Shown here: piece by piece, positions 1 to 9,350 of the stretch | Numbering within the stretch: the stretch's first letter is position 1 | Layout: each line of letters opens with the position of its first letter | DNA from: Isoetes taiwanensis | Lineage: Eukaryota > Streptophyta > Lycopodiopsida > Isoetales > Isoetaceae | NCBI GenBank assembly: GCA_021234155.1 | Contig: JAJEKV010000064.1 | Span: 3,164,001 to 3,228,000, forward strand | DNA: 64,000 nucleotides | Reading direction: 5' to 3' | The notes under the pieces: model-generated | Told to the model about the DNA's origin: nothing | Database searches by the model: none | What the model saw: the letters and a program-made list of their open reading frames with translations, nothing else | Program-made: the position numbers and the translations under genes

Positions 1-600
1 GATATCTTTAGTGTCTAGAGTGATGAAAACAAAGGCGCTAAGCGTTGGCGCTGGCACTGGCACTAGGTGCTAGGCCATCTAGCTGCAGGCGCTGGCGTTG
101 GCGCTAGGTCCAATGGGCCATCTAGTGGCCTTGTGGCAAATCGAAGTCGGCGGGCGCCGGCAGCCGCAGCGGAAGGAAGCGGGGATGTAGGCGGGCGCTT
201 GGCGGGATGTGGGGGCGCTAGGCCATCTAGCGACAAGGTTACCGGGCGCCTTAGGTCCAATAGGCCATCTAGTAGTAGCGCTGGCGAAAGTGGCCGGGCG
301 CTGGTAGTCCCAGCTTAGTGGGAAGCAGCGGAATGTAGGTGGCGGCTGGCGGGTGGGTATAAATGGCTCGTGGAAGGCGGCGTAAATTTAAAATGCCCGC
401 CAAATTTGAAACCCCTCCGCCCGCCCAAATTTGAAAGCCCTCCGCCCGCCCAAATTTGAAATTCAAAATTTGAAATCCCAAATTTGTTGTTGCTGCTCGA
501 CATATCATTTCTTTAGGCGCTTGTATAGATCCTTCTATAGGCGGATGCAGGGTCTTCGATGGTTCCATACCGATCGGCACTTCTAGGCGGCTTCTTGCAG
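1..600. repeat. GC-rich degenerate repeat block
   Basis: A short theme (GGCGCTGGCGCTAGGTCC followed by a ...GGCCATCTAG... phrase) recurs at about 45-125, 205-235 and 240-290. At 405-485 CGCCC/CAAATTTGAAA phrases alternate. No reading frame here looks coding; the open frames are by-products of the high GC content. A TATAAAT at about 356-362 could be a promoter element but nothing recognisable follows it. The AAATTTG/CGCCC theme is the same vocabulary as the palindromic arrays further along. Confidence 0.6.
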
Positions 601-783
601 TCATTTATTTTCAGGTAACATTAGCTGTTTGCACAGGGTTTTTTGGGCGCTTCTTTTTGAGGCGCTGCAATATTCTTACAAGATCCATATACTCCAGTCG
701 CCGATAGTTTTTTCACCAAAATGGTGACCACCATATCCAGGTAAGTCTTTCTATATGCATCGTCTTTTTGTTAGAGCCATTCA

Positions 784-1412
784 TCACATGTATACATCCA
801 AATGGAGCCATTTGGGGCCCCATTTGGAGCCCTCAAATGGCTTCATGGCACCATTTGGGGGGGGGTATACCACCCAAATGGCCCCATTTGGAGGGTGCCA
901 GGGGTAGGTATACCCCCAAATGGCTTATGGAGCCATTTGGGGTGCCATTTGGAGCCCTCAAATGGCTCCATGGCCATTTGGGGTGCCGAGGGGGGGGTAT
1001 ACCCCTCAAATGGTGCCATTTGGGGGTGCCATGGGGGGCAGGTATACCCCCACATGGCACCTTGAGGATGCAAATGGCGCCATAAATGGCGCCATGGCGC
1101 CATTTGCATCCACCAAAATTTTTTTTATTATTTTTTTATTTTTATTATTATTTTTTTTATTTATTTTTTAAATTTTTTTTGGGGTAGGTACATCCCCCAA
1201 ATGGCGCCATTTGGGGGGCGGTGGTGGGGGGGGGGGGTATACCCCAATTTCGGTTAGTTGCTAGGGGGAGTATATATACCCCCCAAATGGGGGTTGGGGG
1301 GGGGAGGGGGGGGCAGGAGCACCCCCGGGGCACCCCCCATGGAGCCATTTGGGGAGCGCCAACGAGGGCAATTATACATGCCATTTGGGGTAAAGAGAGC
1401 CACCCTTCATGG
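784..1412. repeat. CCAAATGG/CCATTTGG palindrome array with poly-G tracts
   Basis: Dense, irregular array of the half-sites CCAAATGG and CCATTTGG, often joined into palindromes such as the 24-bp CCCCCAAATGGC / GCCATTTGGGGG at about 1192-1218. GGTATACC-like cores (GGGTATACCCC) alternate with them. Runs of 7-13 G occur at about 855-870, 990-1000, 1225-1240 and 1295-1312. A T/A-rich stretch (1118-1182) splits the array into two parts. Open frames across it on both strands encode Trp/Gly/Pro-rich peptides that only reflect the repeat and are not genes. Confidence 0.8.
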
Positions 1413-1578
1413 CAAGCATGTTGATCCATTGAATTTAGCAACAGAGATCACGAAATCTGTGGTGCCTATTGAACTTCCAATCATATGCTGGGGTGCAGAT
1501 AACATTGGTGAAGAAGTAGGTGCATTTATTCAGTTGCCAAAGAAGGATGTAAGACTGGTTGAGGCTTGTATGCTATAA
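1405..1578 (+). CDS. Orphan exon-like segment, unknown
   Basis: Downstream of the palindrome array the open frame changes character to a normal amino-acid mix: ...NLATEITKSVVPIEL..., then ICWGADNIGEEVGAF, ending at a TAA at 1576-1578. About 55 residues are convincing. No start codon belongs to this part, because the frame simply runs in from the array. I do not recognise the family. It may be a terminal exon or a captured gene fragment whose upstream part has been replaced by the repeat array. It reads away from the minus-strand pseudogene that follows. Confidence 0.3.
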   Translation, partial: LHGKHVDPLNLATEITKSVVPIELPIICWGADNIGEEVGAFIQLPKKDVRLVEACML

Positions 1579-1825
1579 ACATATGTATGATACATGTGTA
1601 CTACTCACGTGTATCATACACCTGCAGAAGGTCTATAAATCTATTCATGTATCTTAAAAATATATGTATGATACATGGGTGTCATACCTGTGTACCTAAC
1701 ACATGCAGAAGGTGTATGATACCGAGTAAATATGTTTTCTAAATATTTCATGGTGGTGTATACAACCCCTGCATAAGGTCTATGATACAGGGTACTCAAC
1801 CCCTGCATAAGGTCTATACAACCCC
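1579..1825. repeat. Short tandem repeat, TATGATACA / CCTGCA-AAGGTCTAT theme
   Basis: Imperfect copies of TGTATGATACATG...CCTGCAGAAGGTCTATAAA follow each other at about 1582-1640 and 1660-1720. Shorter CCCCTGCATAAGGTCTAT copies occur at about 1765-1785 and 1800-1822. The copies vary in length, so this is an old minisatellite-like tract. Nothing coding is visible. Confidence 0.6.
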
Positions 1826-2632
1826 CAAAATAAAAAAATTCCAGTTTACTAAAAATTTTCCCATTATAATGAAATTGTGCTTGAATGCATTCTTCTTAGC
1901 AATACTGACGTCCTTGAAGCTACGTCTCCACGTCCTATGAAATCCTGTCGGAGATATCATCTTGCCTGTGAGTGCCATCACTTCAGCGTTGACCTCTTCG
2001 AGAATGCATGTCTTCGTAAACATAGCAGGCAACTTCCTCACGTTTTCTCTAATCCCATCATCATTCCTCCTGCTACGGTGAGGTAAGGATTCACAATTTT
2101 CCTTCACAAACATGGAAAAAACAGCCTCTGAGGCCAAGGTCGCCGCACGTGCTTTCATCGTGCCTGAATTGCCATGCTCAGCCTTTCGAGCACCGGAGCG
2201 GAATTCTGCCTTCCACTTGAGATACCCCGACTTTGAAATCCCAAGACCAAGGTACCAAGCTCTCTCACAGACACTGACGCCTTGCAAGACTAGCCGATGT
2301 ACCCTTTTACCCTTCAGATTGTTGCCTAACATATCATACACAAAAGTGGTCCTGTCACTCGATTTCATGGCGAAGAAATCCTTTCGGATGTTTATAGCTT
2401 GATCCCTACTGAATTTCTCACAACATCTCTATTTACAACACATGGTCTTCCTATACCTCAAGATGGCTTCATTGGTTGTTAGCCAATCTATCTTTGGAGG
2501 CTTTGATGCTTTCTTTGGCTGACGAGAATGGAAGGTGTATTTGCGCTTCAGATCGTCTTTGCGGATGCTTCTCAAGCTCCGAGCTCCCCTGGCTGGATGT
2601 GGTGTCATGTTGTTCCACTGGTGCTGCACTTA
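1814..2632 (-). pseudogene. Transposon-associated protein, N-terminal region (DUF7869-type family), broken
   Basis: Two open stretches (2632-2429 and 2428-1814) lie in one minus-strand frame, separated by a single TAG at 2431-2429 next to an expected CC..C motif (MCCK, then RCCEKF). The order of features fits the N-terminal half of transposon-linked proteins that carry a DUF7869 catalytic region. It has a paired-Cys segment, a helix with R/F residues, VCERAWYLGLGIS, then EHGNSG, then a segment around LPAMFTKTCILEEV and FHRTWRRSFKDVSI. In the family this is followed by a CxxC zinc site and the catalytic part. Here the frame runs into unrelated A/T-rich sequence after KKNAF, so the rest is missing. 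The ATG at 2368 is internal. The family call rests on remembered motif order and is moderately sure; the broken state is seen directly. Confidence 0.55.
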
Positions 2633-2737
2633 AAATTCCGATACCTTCACCCCACAAACCCTAACTAGATCATTATTCCACCTCAAAAGCATGCCCGCTT
2701 TTAGGTATTGTCAAACATGCGACAGGAAGTTCACCTC

Positions 2738-3058
2738 TCACTTCGGGGGAAAGCCTTCAGTAACAGACACTCCTACGGTCTTCATACCCAAGAACTGGTC
2801 ACATACTGCATCGTCTGGACCAGTGAAGGATATAAATCCCTTCGCTGCAGGGATGGCAGCACAAGAGTGATAAATTTCGCAGTCAGTCTCCAATAGTGTG
2901 TACCTAGTTAGCGACATAGTGTCTGTCTTGCTTCCCACTCGTTGTCTTTTGGATGCTGATGGCACGTCCACGACATTGGAGTCCTGAACATCACTTTCCC
3001 TCCAGAGAATGAAGGAACCCAGCGCCTCACCTAAGGTTCTTGCATCCGAGTAGGCCAA
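2738..3058 (-). pseudogene. Exon-like segment upstream of the broken transposon gene, unknown
   Basis: A 106-codon minus-strand frame with a normal composition, beginning near SDARTLGEALGSF and ending at ...VGVSVTEGFPPK. It has a basic patch (SKRQRVGSK) that could be a nuclear signal. It lies just upstream, on the same strand, of the DUF7869-type pseudogene, so it may be an earlier exon or accessory part of the same unit. No ATG opens it; the frame starts at a TTG in this window, so the true start is unknown. I do not recognise a domain. Confidence 0.3.
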
Positions 3059-3245
3059 CAGAGAACATGATGGCCCTCAAAACACGGCTAGAACACCAAC
3101 ACCGACAAGTCCATTTGGGATATCTTTGAAGTGGCATCTCTCCATGGCTCCTCCTTTGGCAACCGCCCCGACCATCTTTGAATAGGTACACCTCCTGCAC
3201 AAAGAAGAAATGATTTCGTTGATCCGCAAAGTTTTAGCAGTTGGC

Positions 3246-3347
3246 CCTTACCAGGTGAAATTGGATGACCGCCCAATTTGCTTCTTTTTGTAATGGTTCT
3301 TGGGAGGTGAAATTGGGCACCCGCCCAATTTCCTCCCTGTTGTAATC
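3246..3347. repeat. Two AAATTGG...CCAATTT palindromes left of the foldback
   Basis: AAATTGGatgaccgCCCAATTT (about 3258-3280) and AAATTGGGC + ACCC + GCCCAATTT (about 3320-3341) precede the long foldback and use the same 9-bp arms as the arrays at 5.2 and 7.6 kb. Confidence 0.6.
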
Positions 3348-3788
3348 AGAAAGACTAACTATGTATCATTTATGAAAGCACCATGTGATGGCAAGTTGGG
3401 TGGTGCCCAATTACAAGCGCTATGGAGCACTACAAGGAGAAATTAGCCGCCCAATTTCACCTATTAAGAAAGATCGCAGCGGGTAGCAAATTGGTGAGGC
3501 CAATTTCACCTCCTTAAGACCACCGCAAGAGGGAGGTAGGCAGCCCAATTTCACTGCTAAGGAACACCGCTTGACGCCTGTTCTAGTGTTCCTTAGCAGT
3601 GAAATTGGGCTGCCAATTTTCCTCCCTGTCGCGGGTCCTTAGGAGTTGAAATTGGGCACCCACCAAATTGCTACCAAGGCTGATCTTTCTTAGCAGGTGA
3701 AATTGGGCGGGCATGCTCCTTGTAGTGCTCCATAGCCCAATTTGCCATCACATGGTGCTTTCATAAATGATACATAGTTAGTCTTTCT
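3348..3788. repeat. 441-bp foldback (long inverted repeat) built from the AAATTGGGC palindromes
   Basis: The outer 47 bp (3348-3394) are the perfect reverse complement of 3742-3788. Further in, 21 bp at 3419-3439 match 3716-3736, and 27 bp at 3541-3567 match 3586-3612, leaving an 18-nt loop (3568-3585). Between these blocks the arms are similar but interrupted, and both contain AAATTGGG/CCCAATTT palindromes. No open frame of note. It could be a foldback transposon, a MITE, or a locus giving hairpin RNA. No flanking target-site duplication is obvious. Confidence 0.85.
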
Positions 3789-3816
3789 ATGTATGGGTCT
3801 ATCTGCCCATACATAG
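3787..3816. repeat. Small perfect hairpin beside the foldback
   Basis: CTATGTATGGG (3787-3797) and CCCATACATAG (3806-3816) are perfect complements around an 8-nt loop. It begins inside the last bases of the foldback's right arm. Confidence 0.7.
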
Positions 3817-4261
3817 TTGCCTATGAATCAAACTACCCTACTTGGCCCTGCACATCTACCTGGGTATGAAATCGATTTGCTAACCTAGCTGGAATAAAAT
3901 ATGGCCATTCGCATCTACCTGGGGTGTCTAATTGGGTTGTAACCAGGACAGCTTCCATGCTACCCAACATAGAATGTAGGCTACGTCAGTTATGTTGGGG
4001 GGACCGGACATACATCTCAAATCTTCTATTTATTTCTCAAATCTCATCAATAATGTTCTATACCAATCCAGGCATCTTAAAATCCCCGCATGCAACCTTC
4101 AGTGGCAAATAATAAACGTAAAAACCGAAAGAAATTTACCTTTGGTGAATCGCATGCCATCCGTTGGAGAAGTAGCCGCCTAAGAATGTGGGAGAACGAA
4201 AAACTTAGCCGCTCTGCTTCAGTGAGAGTATTTCAAAGTTCAATTCTCTAACTAAACTTTG
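3817..4261. other. No recognisable gene
   Basis: Mixed-composition sequence without a convincing coding frame or repeat. Two phrases ('GCATCTACCTGG' type, near 3850 and 3910) recur loosely. Confidence 0.4.
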
Positions 4262-4516
4262 ATTGGGTGGGTGGGCCCGTAATATATATTCAAATTCAAA
4301 TTCGGGCGGGACGGGCCCGTGATTTCAAATCCAAATTGTGGCGGACGGGCCCGTGATTTGAAATTCAAATTGGGGCGGGCGGGCCCGTATTCTTTAATTC
4401 AAATTGGGGCTGGCGGGCCCGTATTTTTAAATTCAGATTGGGGCGGGCGGGCCCGTATTTTTAAATTCAAATTAGGGGGCGGGCCCGTATTTCTAAATTC
4501 AAATTAGGCGGGGTGA
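4262..4516. repeat. Tandem array, ~37-bp unit GGGCGGGCGGGCCCGTATTT + AAATTCAAATT
   Basis: About seven units in which a GC block (GGGCGGGCGGGCCCG) alternates with an A/T block (ATTTTTAAATTCAAATT). Each GC block contains the palindrome CGGGCCCG. The array ends about 60 bp before a TATA-like element, so it occupies the upstream promoter position of the gene that follows. The short open frame through it is not a gene. Confidence 0.85.
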
Positions 4517-4574
4517 GGCGGGCATTTAATGTTTCCATCATTTAAAGTCTCTTTTTATTGTTATTTCTTTTGGT

Positions 4575-4584
4575 CTATATATAG
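4575..4584 (+). promoter_or_regulatory. Candidate TATA box (CTATATATAG)
   Basis: A clean CTATATATAG lies downstream of the GC/AT tandem array and about 290 bp upstream of a GTAGTG donor-like site. From there the sequence becomes more gene-leader-like, with a duplicated TATCGACTTGAGAGTGATT at about 4702 and 4733. It would drive the plus-strand gene whose first good ATG is at 5939. This is inference from position only. Confidence 0.4.
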
Positions 4585-4868
4585 TTCAAACGGTCTATTT
4601 TTAAGACACTTCATTTGCATGGCTGCCACTTGTCATTCAACTGTTCAATCTCATCACCCATTCCTAACCGCTTGCTCATTCATTTGAGATTCTTGATGCG
4701 CATATCGACTTGAGAGTGATTGCGCCTTCGCCTATCGACTTGAGAGTGATTCACGCCGCGTCTATCGTCGTTTGTGATTGCGCCAGGTTTCGATTCTTCT
4801 AAGCGCTGATCCTGAGCTTCCAGGCCCCACTGGTTTCATGGAAAAATGACCCTTGAAGGAAGGAAAAG

Positions 4869-5932
4869 GTAGTGCTTTTATGTTTAAGTTTAGTTTATTA
4901 TATTACTGCATTTGATCCAGCCACTGGCCATAAGCAGTCCACCCTAAATGACATTCTCAGCTATCCTACATCCATCAGTTTTGGTTTCTATGCTTGTAAA
5001 CCTTCTGGCGCGCGGGCCTGGCCTCTTGGTTGTGACTTAGTACATCAGGAGCTGTGTCCTCTGCACCAAATAACCCTCTACATCCACACACCCTCTGCTT
5101 CCATGCTTATAAACCTACTCTGGGTGTCTCGGAACCGGTCTGGCCGGTCTGGCGGGTCTTTGCTTGCTAACCTCCTCTGGTCTGGCAAATTGGGCGGGCG
5201 CCCAATTTGTCTCCTCATGCCTCTGTTGCTTTATCCAAACCTCCTCTGGGTTGCCAAATCGGGCGGACGCCCAATTTGGAACCCTCTGGCCCATTTGTGC
5301 TTGCTAACCTCCTCTGCTCTGGCAATTTGGGCGGGCGCCCAATTTGTCTCCTCATGCCTCTATTGCTTTATCCAAACCTCCCCTGGGCTGCCAAATCGGG
5401 CGGGCGCCCAATTTGGAACCCTTTGGCCCATCTGTGCTTGCTAACCTCTCTGCTCTGGCAAATTGGGCGGGCGCCCAATTTGTCTTCTCTTGCCTCTGTT
5501 CCTCCAGCCAATCCTCCCCTAGGGTGCCAAATTGGTGGCCCAATTTGGGACCCTCCCGCCCATCTGTGCTTGCTAACCTCCTGCCCTTTCGGCAAATTGG
5601 TGAGCCCAATTTGTCTTCTCTCACCTCTTCAGCCGTCCAATCCTCCCCTGGGGTGCCAAATTGGGGGGCCCAATTGGGACCCTGCGGCCCGTCGTGCTTG
5701 TTAACCTCCTTTGCTCACGGCAAGTTGGCGCCCAATTTCTTCTTCTCTTGTTCCTCTTGCCTCTTCTTTCCTCTGTTTCTGCATGCAAACCTCCTGCAGG
5801 GGTGGCAAATCGGTGGGGCCCAATTTGACACCCTCTTGCCTCATTGTTCTTGCCTTTAAAACCCTCATTTCTCCCCTACCTTGTTTCAATGCTTGCATAC
5901 ACTACTAATGGGATTAATGAATGATGTTATCA
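4869..5932 (+). other. Putative leader intron of the ParB/methyltransferase-like gene
   Basis: A donor-like AAAG|GTAGTG near 4869 and an acceptor-like TTATCAG ending at 5932 (just before CACCCATGGCC, a good plant start context) would enclose a 1.06-kb leader intron. The interval holds the 5.2-5.8 kb palindrome array and no coding frame that survives scrutiny. Transcript evidence would be needed; the donor is only moderately good. Confidence 0.3.
5179..5845. repeat. Palindrome array 2, ~137-bp composite unit, five copies
   Basis: Each composite unit carries two palindromes. One follows CTCTGGC and reads AAATTGGGC + GGGC + GCCCAATTT. The other follows GGGTTGCC or GGGCTGCC and reads AAATCGGGC + GGnC + GCCCAATTT. 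Copies begin near 5183, 5320, 5456, 5591 and 5719. The first three are best preserved; the last two have lost the GGGC centre. Long open frames on both strands (Leu/Pro/Ala/Trp-rich, repeating every ~45 residues) are produced by the repeat itself, since 137 bp is not a multiple of three and the same peptide reappears in shifted frames. Confidence 0.9.
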
Positions 5933-5938
5933 GCACCC

Positions 5939-6445
5939 ATGGCCGAACTAAACAAATTGCCGCGTGTACACGAGGCTGGCCCTCCGTTGTACGAGGCATT
6001 TCTTTGCAACAAAGGAAACAGAGAGGGCATTCGATTCAATGGTATTGAAGTCATCCCGAGCTAATGACTAATGTAGCGACACAAGTTTTCATGGTGCATA
6101 GAGGTAGGCCCAATCCACCGGCTCAAGCACAAATCATCTCAAGGATCACGTGCTTATAATTTCTTGAGCCGGGAGTCGGAGGACCACAGATCTTTGGTAT
6201 TGCAATTGACATGATTTGTGAGCTCTCGAGGTTGGGCGAGATAGATCTTGTCGTGGAAGGCGTGCTTGATAAGTCATTCCGGGGATCTGAGTTACCCTTT
6301 GAGACTTACGATCCTCGGCTAATGCATGCAAGCATCGAGGCTCCACATTCGTGTCGGTCAAGGGCTGCGGGTCCTCGCTTCTTACGAAAGCCTTGAAAGA
6401 TCTGGACTCACCAAGCGGGGAAGACATTATAGATGGGTTTAACAC
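5939..6445 (+). pseudogene. First coding block of the ParB/MTase-like gene
   Basis: ATG at 5939 opens 41 good codons (MAELNKLPRVHEAGPPLYE..., ending GIEVIPS) to a TAA at 6062-6064. An overlapping frame continues as MTNVATQVFMVHRGRPNPP, and a third (6190-6396) holds GPQIFGIAIDMICELSRLG and GSELPFETYDPRL. From about 6391 another frame reads ALKDLDSPSGEDIIDGFN up to a TAG. The protein-like text passes from frame to frame with no intron-like gap, so this is frameshift decay, not splicing. Confidence 0.45.
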
Positions 6446-6516
6446 GGTTAGGCAAAGTGCATACTAGATCATAAACAGAATCGATCAAAGGCCCTTTATA
6501 CAGAATATCATGGGAA

Positions 6517-7537
6517 GAACCAACCAAAGGTCTATGACACGCCTTGGTTGAGGTCACGTTATGGAGTTCCTAGGAAGAATGACGGACCAAAGGGCACAGA
6601 GAAGCCAACATCTGTGTCCTCAGAAAAAAAGACTGTTCCTAAAAAGAAAAGATCAGAAACAACAACGAGCAAATTGCTTCTTGGTGGTATGCGAAGAACA
6701 TCACGTAGCCCGGACCCAAGCGTTCCATCACAGGAGGTATCCGGCGGTCCAAAAACGCAAGCAAGAAAACGAAGTCGGCACGAGGCTATAGCTTCCTCGT
6801 TGAAGAAAAGAAGAGATTCGACTCCTCCATCTACGTCAGGTGGATCCGATGGGGGGAGTTCGACAGGGACAGGCTCAGAGGAAGATGACAGGCAAATTGT
6901 TAAGTGCTCGACATCTGGCGGGGCCTTGACCCAGGAAAGCAGACGTGAGCTGTCACAAAGTGCATTGATCAACATTAAGCACAGGGAAAGGATCTATCCT
7001 CTTGGAATTGATTTCGAAATAGAGGGGGATATATTTAAAATGCATCAAGCACCTGCAAATATGACCTGCAGGGTCATCAGTCCTGAACATGTAGATACAC
7101 TCTACGAATCGTTTGTTAATGTCCAGATGCATCCACCTTGTGCGGATGTTGTACCCTTTGATCCAGACACTGGACGTGCACTGAAGTGGAAGAAGGCCAG
7201 CGATTTGGAAAATGCAGAATTCTGGATTGTAAATGGAAATCACACCACTGCAGTTGCCCAAATTCTTGTTAATCAGGCCCTCGAATGGCCACCAGAAAGG
7301 GCTCATCTGAAAGATCTCATCTTTTTCTTCTATCCTAAAAGAAAATGTCGCGTACTGGCTGGGAACCTCACTCCTACAGAATATGTGAAGGTTAGCCAGG
7401 AGAGCAACGATATCACAAAGAATACCATCCATCAGGATGTTTACTTCGAGCAAATATAGCAGCTAAGGAATCAATGGGCAATCTATGGAAAGCCGAAGAA
7501 GGGAAAGCGTGGACTATCCCAAGATAGCGCATATTCA
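6517..7537 (+). pseudogene. ParB-like domain exon with in-frame stop
   Basis: The longest intact stretch, with no ATG needed because the frame is open from about 6517 (YHGKNQPKVYDTPWL). Residues 20-130 are basic and Ser/Thr/Gly-rich (KKTVPKKKRSE; KKRRDSTPPSTSGG), typical of a nuclear linker. A compact domain follows: ERIYPLGIDFEIEG, ISPEHVDTLYESF, DVVPFDPDTGRALKW, then FWIVNGNHTTAVAQILV. The NGNHT segment matches the core motif of ParB/Srx-type domains. A TAG at 7457-7459 interrupts the frame, but the same frame continues as QLRNQWAIYGKPKKGKRG to a strong donor (GTAAGT at 7538). The domain assignment is by motif only. Confidence 0.5.
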
Positions 7538-8220
7538 GTAAGTCAGTTCTAATTGTTTTTGTAGTTTTTTTTCTCACGCCCAATTTGGGACGCCCTCATG
7601 TGTATATGCATGTTAAATTGCACCCCCTTGGCAATCAAATTGGGAGGGCGCCCAATTTGAGAGGCCTCCTTGTGCATTCACCCTGAAATTGGACCCCATT
7701 CGCCATCAAATTGGGCGGGTGCCCAATTTGAGAGTCCTCCTTCTGCATTCACCCTGAAATTGGACCCCCTTGGCCATCAAATTGGGCGGGCGCCCCATTT
7801 GAGAGGCCTCCTTGTGCATTCACCATGTCAACGTCCCCTTGGTCATCAAATTGGGCGGGTGCCCAATTTGGGAAGGCTACTTGTGCACTCACATACTTAA
7901 ATTGCACCCCCTTGGCCATCAAATTGGGCGGGCGCCCAATTTGAGAGACCTCTGAGTGCACTCACCTTGTTAAATTGCACCCACTTGACCATCAAATTGG
8001 GCGGGCGCCCAATTTGGGAAGGCTCCTTGTGCACTCACCTGCTTAAATTCCACCCCTTGGCCATCAAATTGGCGGGGCCCAATTTGAGAGCCCCCTCCTA
8101 ATGCACTCACCCTGTTAAATTGCACCCCCCTGGCCCCATGTGCATCTCATGTTAGCTTGTGCATTTCTCAATTTTGAGAGCATATATTTCAAAAATGCTA
8201 AGTTTACTATGCTGTGCAAG
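7538..8220 (+). other. Probable intron carrying palindrome array 3
   Basis: Begins with the consensus donor GTAAGT and ends TGTGCAAG before ATTGGCTCGC. The coding text resumes as DWLAIAKQTLKK. The upstream exon ends in phase 0, while the downstream frame would need phase 1. So either one boundary is wrong or this is another decay shift. Nearly all of the intron is palindrome array. Confidence 0.45.
7630..8095. repeat. Palindrome array 3, ~71-bp unit, seven copies
   Basis: Copies of CCATCAAATTGGGCGGGC + GCCCAATTTG, each followed by AGAGGCCTCCTTGTGCATTC-type spacers, start near 7635, 7704, 7776, 7845, 7917, 7990 and 8062. The palindrome is the same AAATTGGGC + 4 nt + GCCCAATTT as in array 2, but the spacer is unrelated. 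The palindrome therefore recurs independently of its surroundings. The ORFs here are repeat artefacts. Confidence 0.9.
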
Positions 8221-9273
8221 ATTGGCTCGCTATAGCGAAACAGACATTGAAGAAACTTAGCATGCGAGATTACGATTACTTCGTGTACTTGGATGACGAA
8301 ACTTGGAATATGTGCCTACAAGTGGCTCAGTTGTTCTATGAAGAACAACTAAAAGATGAATTGGGTGAGATGATAGTGGTTAAGGACCGGCTGAGAATGT
8401 TCACGAATAACAAGTGCAGACCCTTAAAGTCCATGCATCCAAAAGATTTGCAAAGACTATTGACAGAGATCATGACAGGCACCACTTACATCAAGACCAC
8501 CAAAAACTACACGGGTAGGCGTGTCATGAAAATCCGTGCGGGAGAACTGAAGAAGATTGGCATTGTCAAGCGTGCACTCCTTAAGTACCTGAAAGATGTA
8601 AAGAAGGTCAAAGTTGAAAACATGGCAGATTTGAGGAAGATTCATCCCATATTCACGGAAAATTTGATGTTAATGTTAAGCTAATAGTGTAGGTGAATGG
8701 GTTGATAGCCGCAAGGAAGGAGAAGCTCAACCTTCAAAGGCTCTTATCCTTAAGGTTGATGAGTATCTGCTGTGGACCCGGTGGAAGAGGGATCTAAATC
8801 GTTCAAATGCTACCAGTGTCGATCCTCTCGGGATGTCGGTTGATGTGGTCAATACCCTGCTTTCGGTTTATCGGATGTGATTTCGAAGATATATCGGGAA
8901 ATGGAGCAAGGAGGATTACCGAAGTTCTTGGACCAGATTAGTGTGCTAACGGATCAGCAACTATATTGGATCACGATCTTTATCCGGTCGGATAGTTTGA
9001 GTGAATGCTTGTCGCCATGAAGACTATAGGCGGAGGTAGGTATGGGTGGGGCGTACCAGGATCCTAAAAAGAAAAACCCTTCTCTCGGCGTTCACGAGCT
9101 GCGGACTCTTGTTACGGTAATGTATGTGGCGAGAGACCAAGCGGTGCCCTGCTATGAATGACTGAATATATGCTTCAACGATTACGGACCATCCTCAAGA
9201 GTATTGAAGTTTCGAAACACTTGAAAGAAGCGGAGGACATAGAGAAGAACCTCCCGATCATGAGTGCGCAGCG
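8221..9273 (+). pseudogene. Helical middle part of the ParB/MTase-like gene, frameshifted
   Basis: From 8221 an open frame reads DWLAIAKQTLKKLSMRDYD, YFVYLDDETWNMCLQVAQ and KNYTGRRVMKIRAGELKK, with many Lys residues, to a stop at 8682-8684. The text resumes one frame over at 8692 (GEWVDSRKEGEAQ; LKVDEYLLWTRWKRDLN), shifts again near 8850 (SDVISKIYREMEQGGLPKF; LYWITIFIRSD), and again near 9045 (GAYQDPKKKNPSLGVHELR). It ends as MTEYMLQRLRTILKSIEVS to QR before a GTAACA donor at 9274. Four frame changes without introns mean the copy is dead or the assembly has indels. No domain recognised. Confidence 0.45.
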
Positions 9274-9350
9274 GTAACATGATTTTAACTTGTGTCTCTG
9301 TTCATTTCTTTTCAATACCACCTATAACGATTGTCTACTTTCCTTGAAAG

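Noticed and set aside
768-1171. Overlapping 75-106-codon frames rich in Trp, Gly, Pro
   Set aside because: All derive from the CCAAATGG/CCATTTGG array and are open in four frames at once.
5207-5859. Long plus- and minus-strand open frames (up to 190 codons) with repeating QIGRAPNLEP-like peptide
   Set aside because: They are translations of the 137-bp palindrome array. The same peptide reappears in different frames because the unit is not a multiple of three.
6559-7453. Minus-strand frames of 138 and 166 codons opposite the ParB-like exon
   Set aside because: The plus strand has the motif-bearing protein and its splice donor; the antisense frames show no domain.
5179-8095. CRISPR-like appearance of regularly spaced palindromic repeats
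   Set aside because: The 'spacers' are themselves repeated and nearly identical, there are no cas genes, and the setting is a plant nuclear genome.
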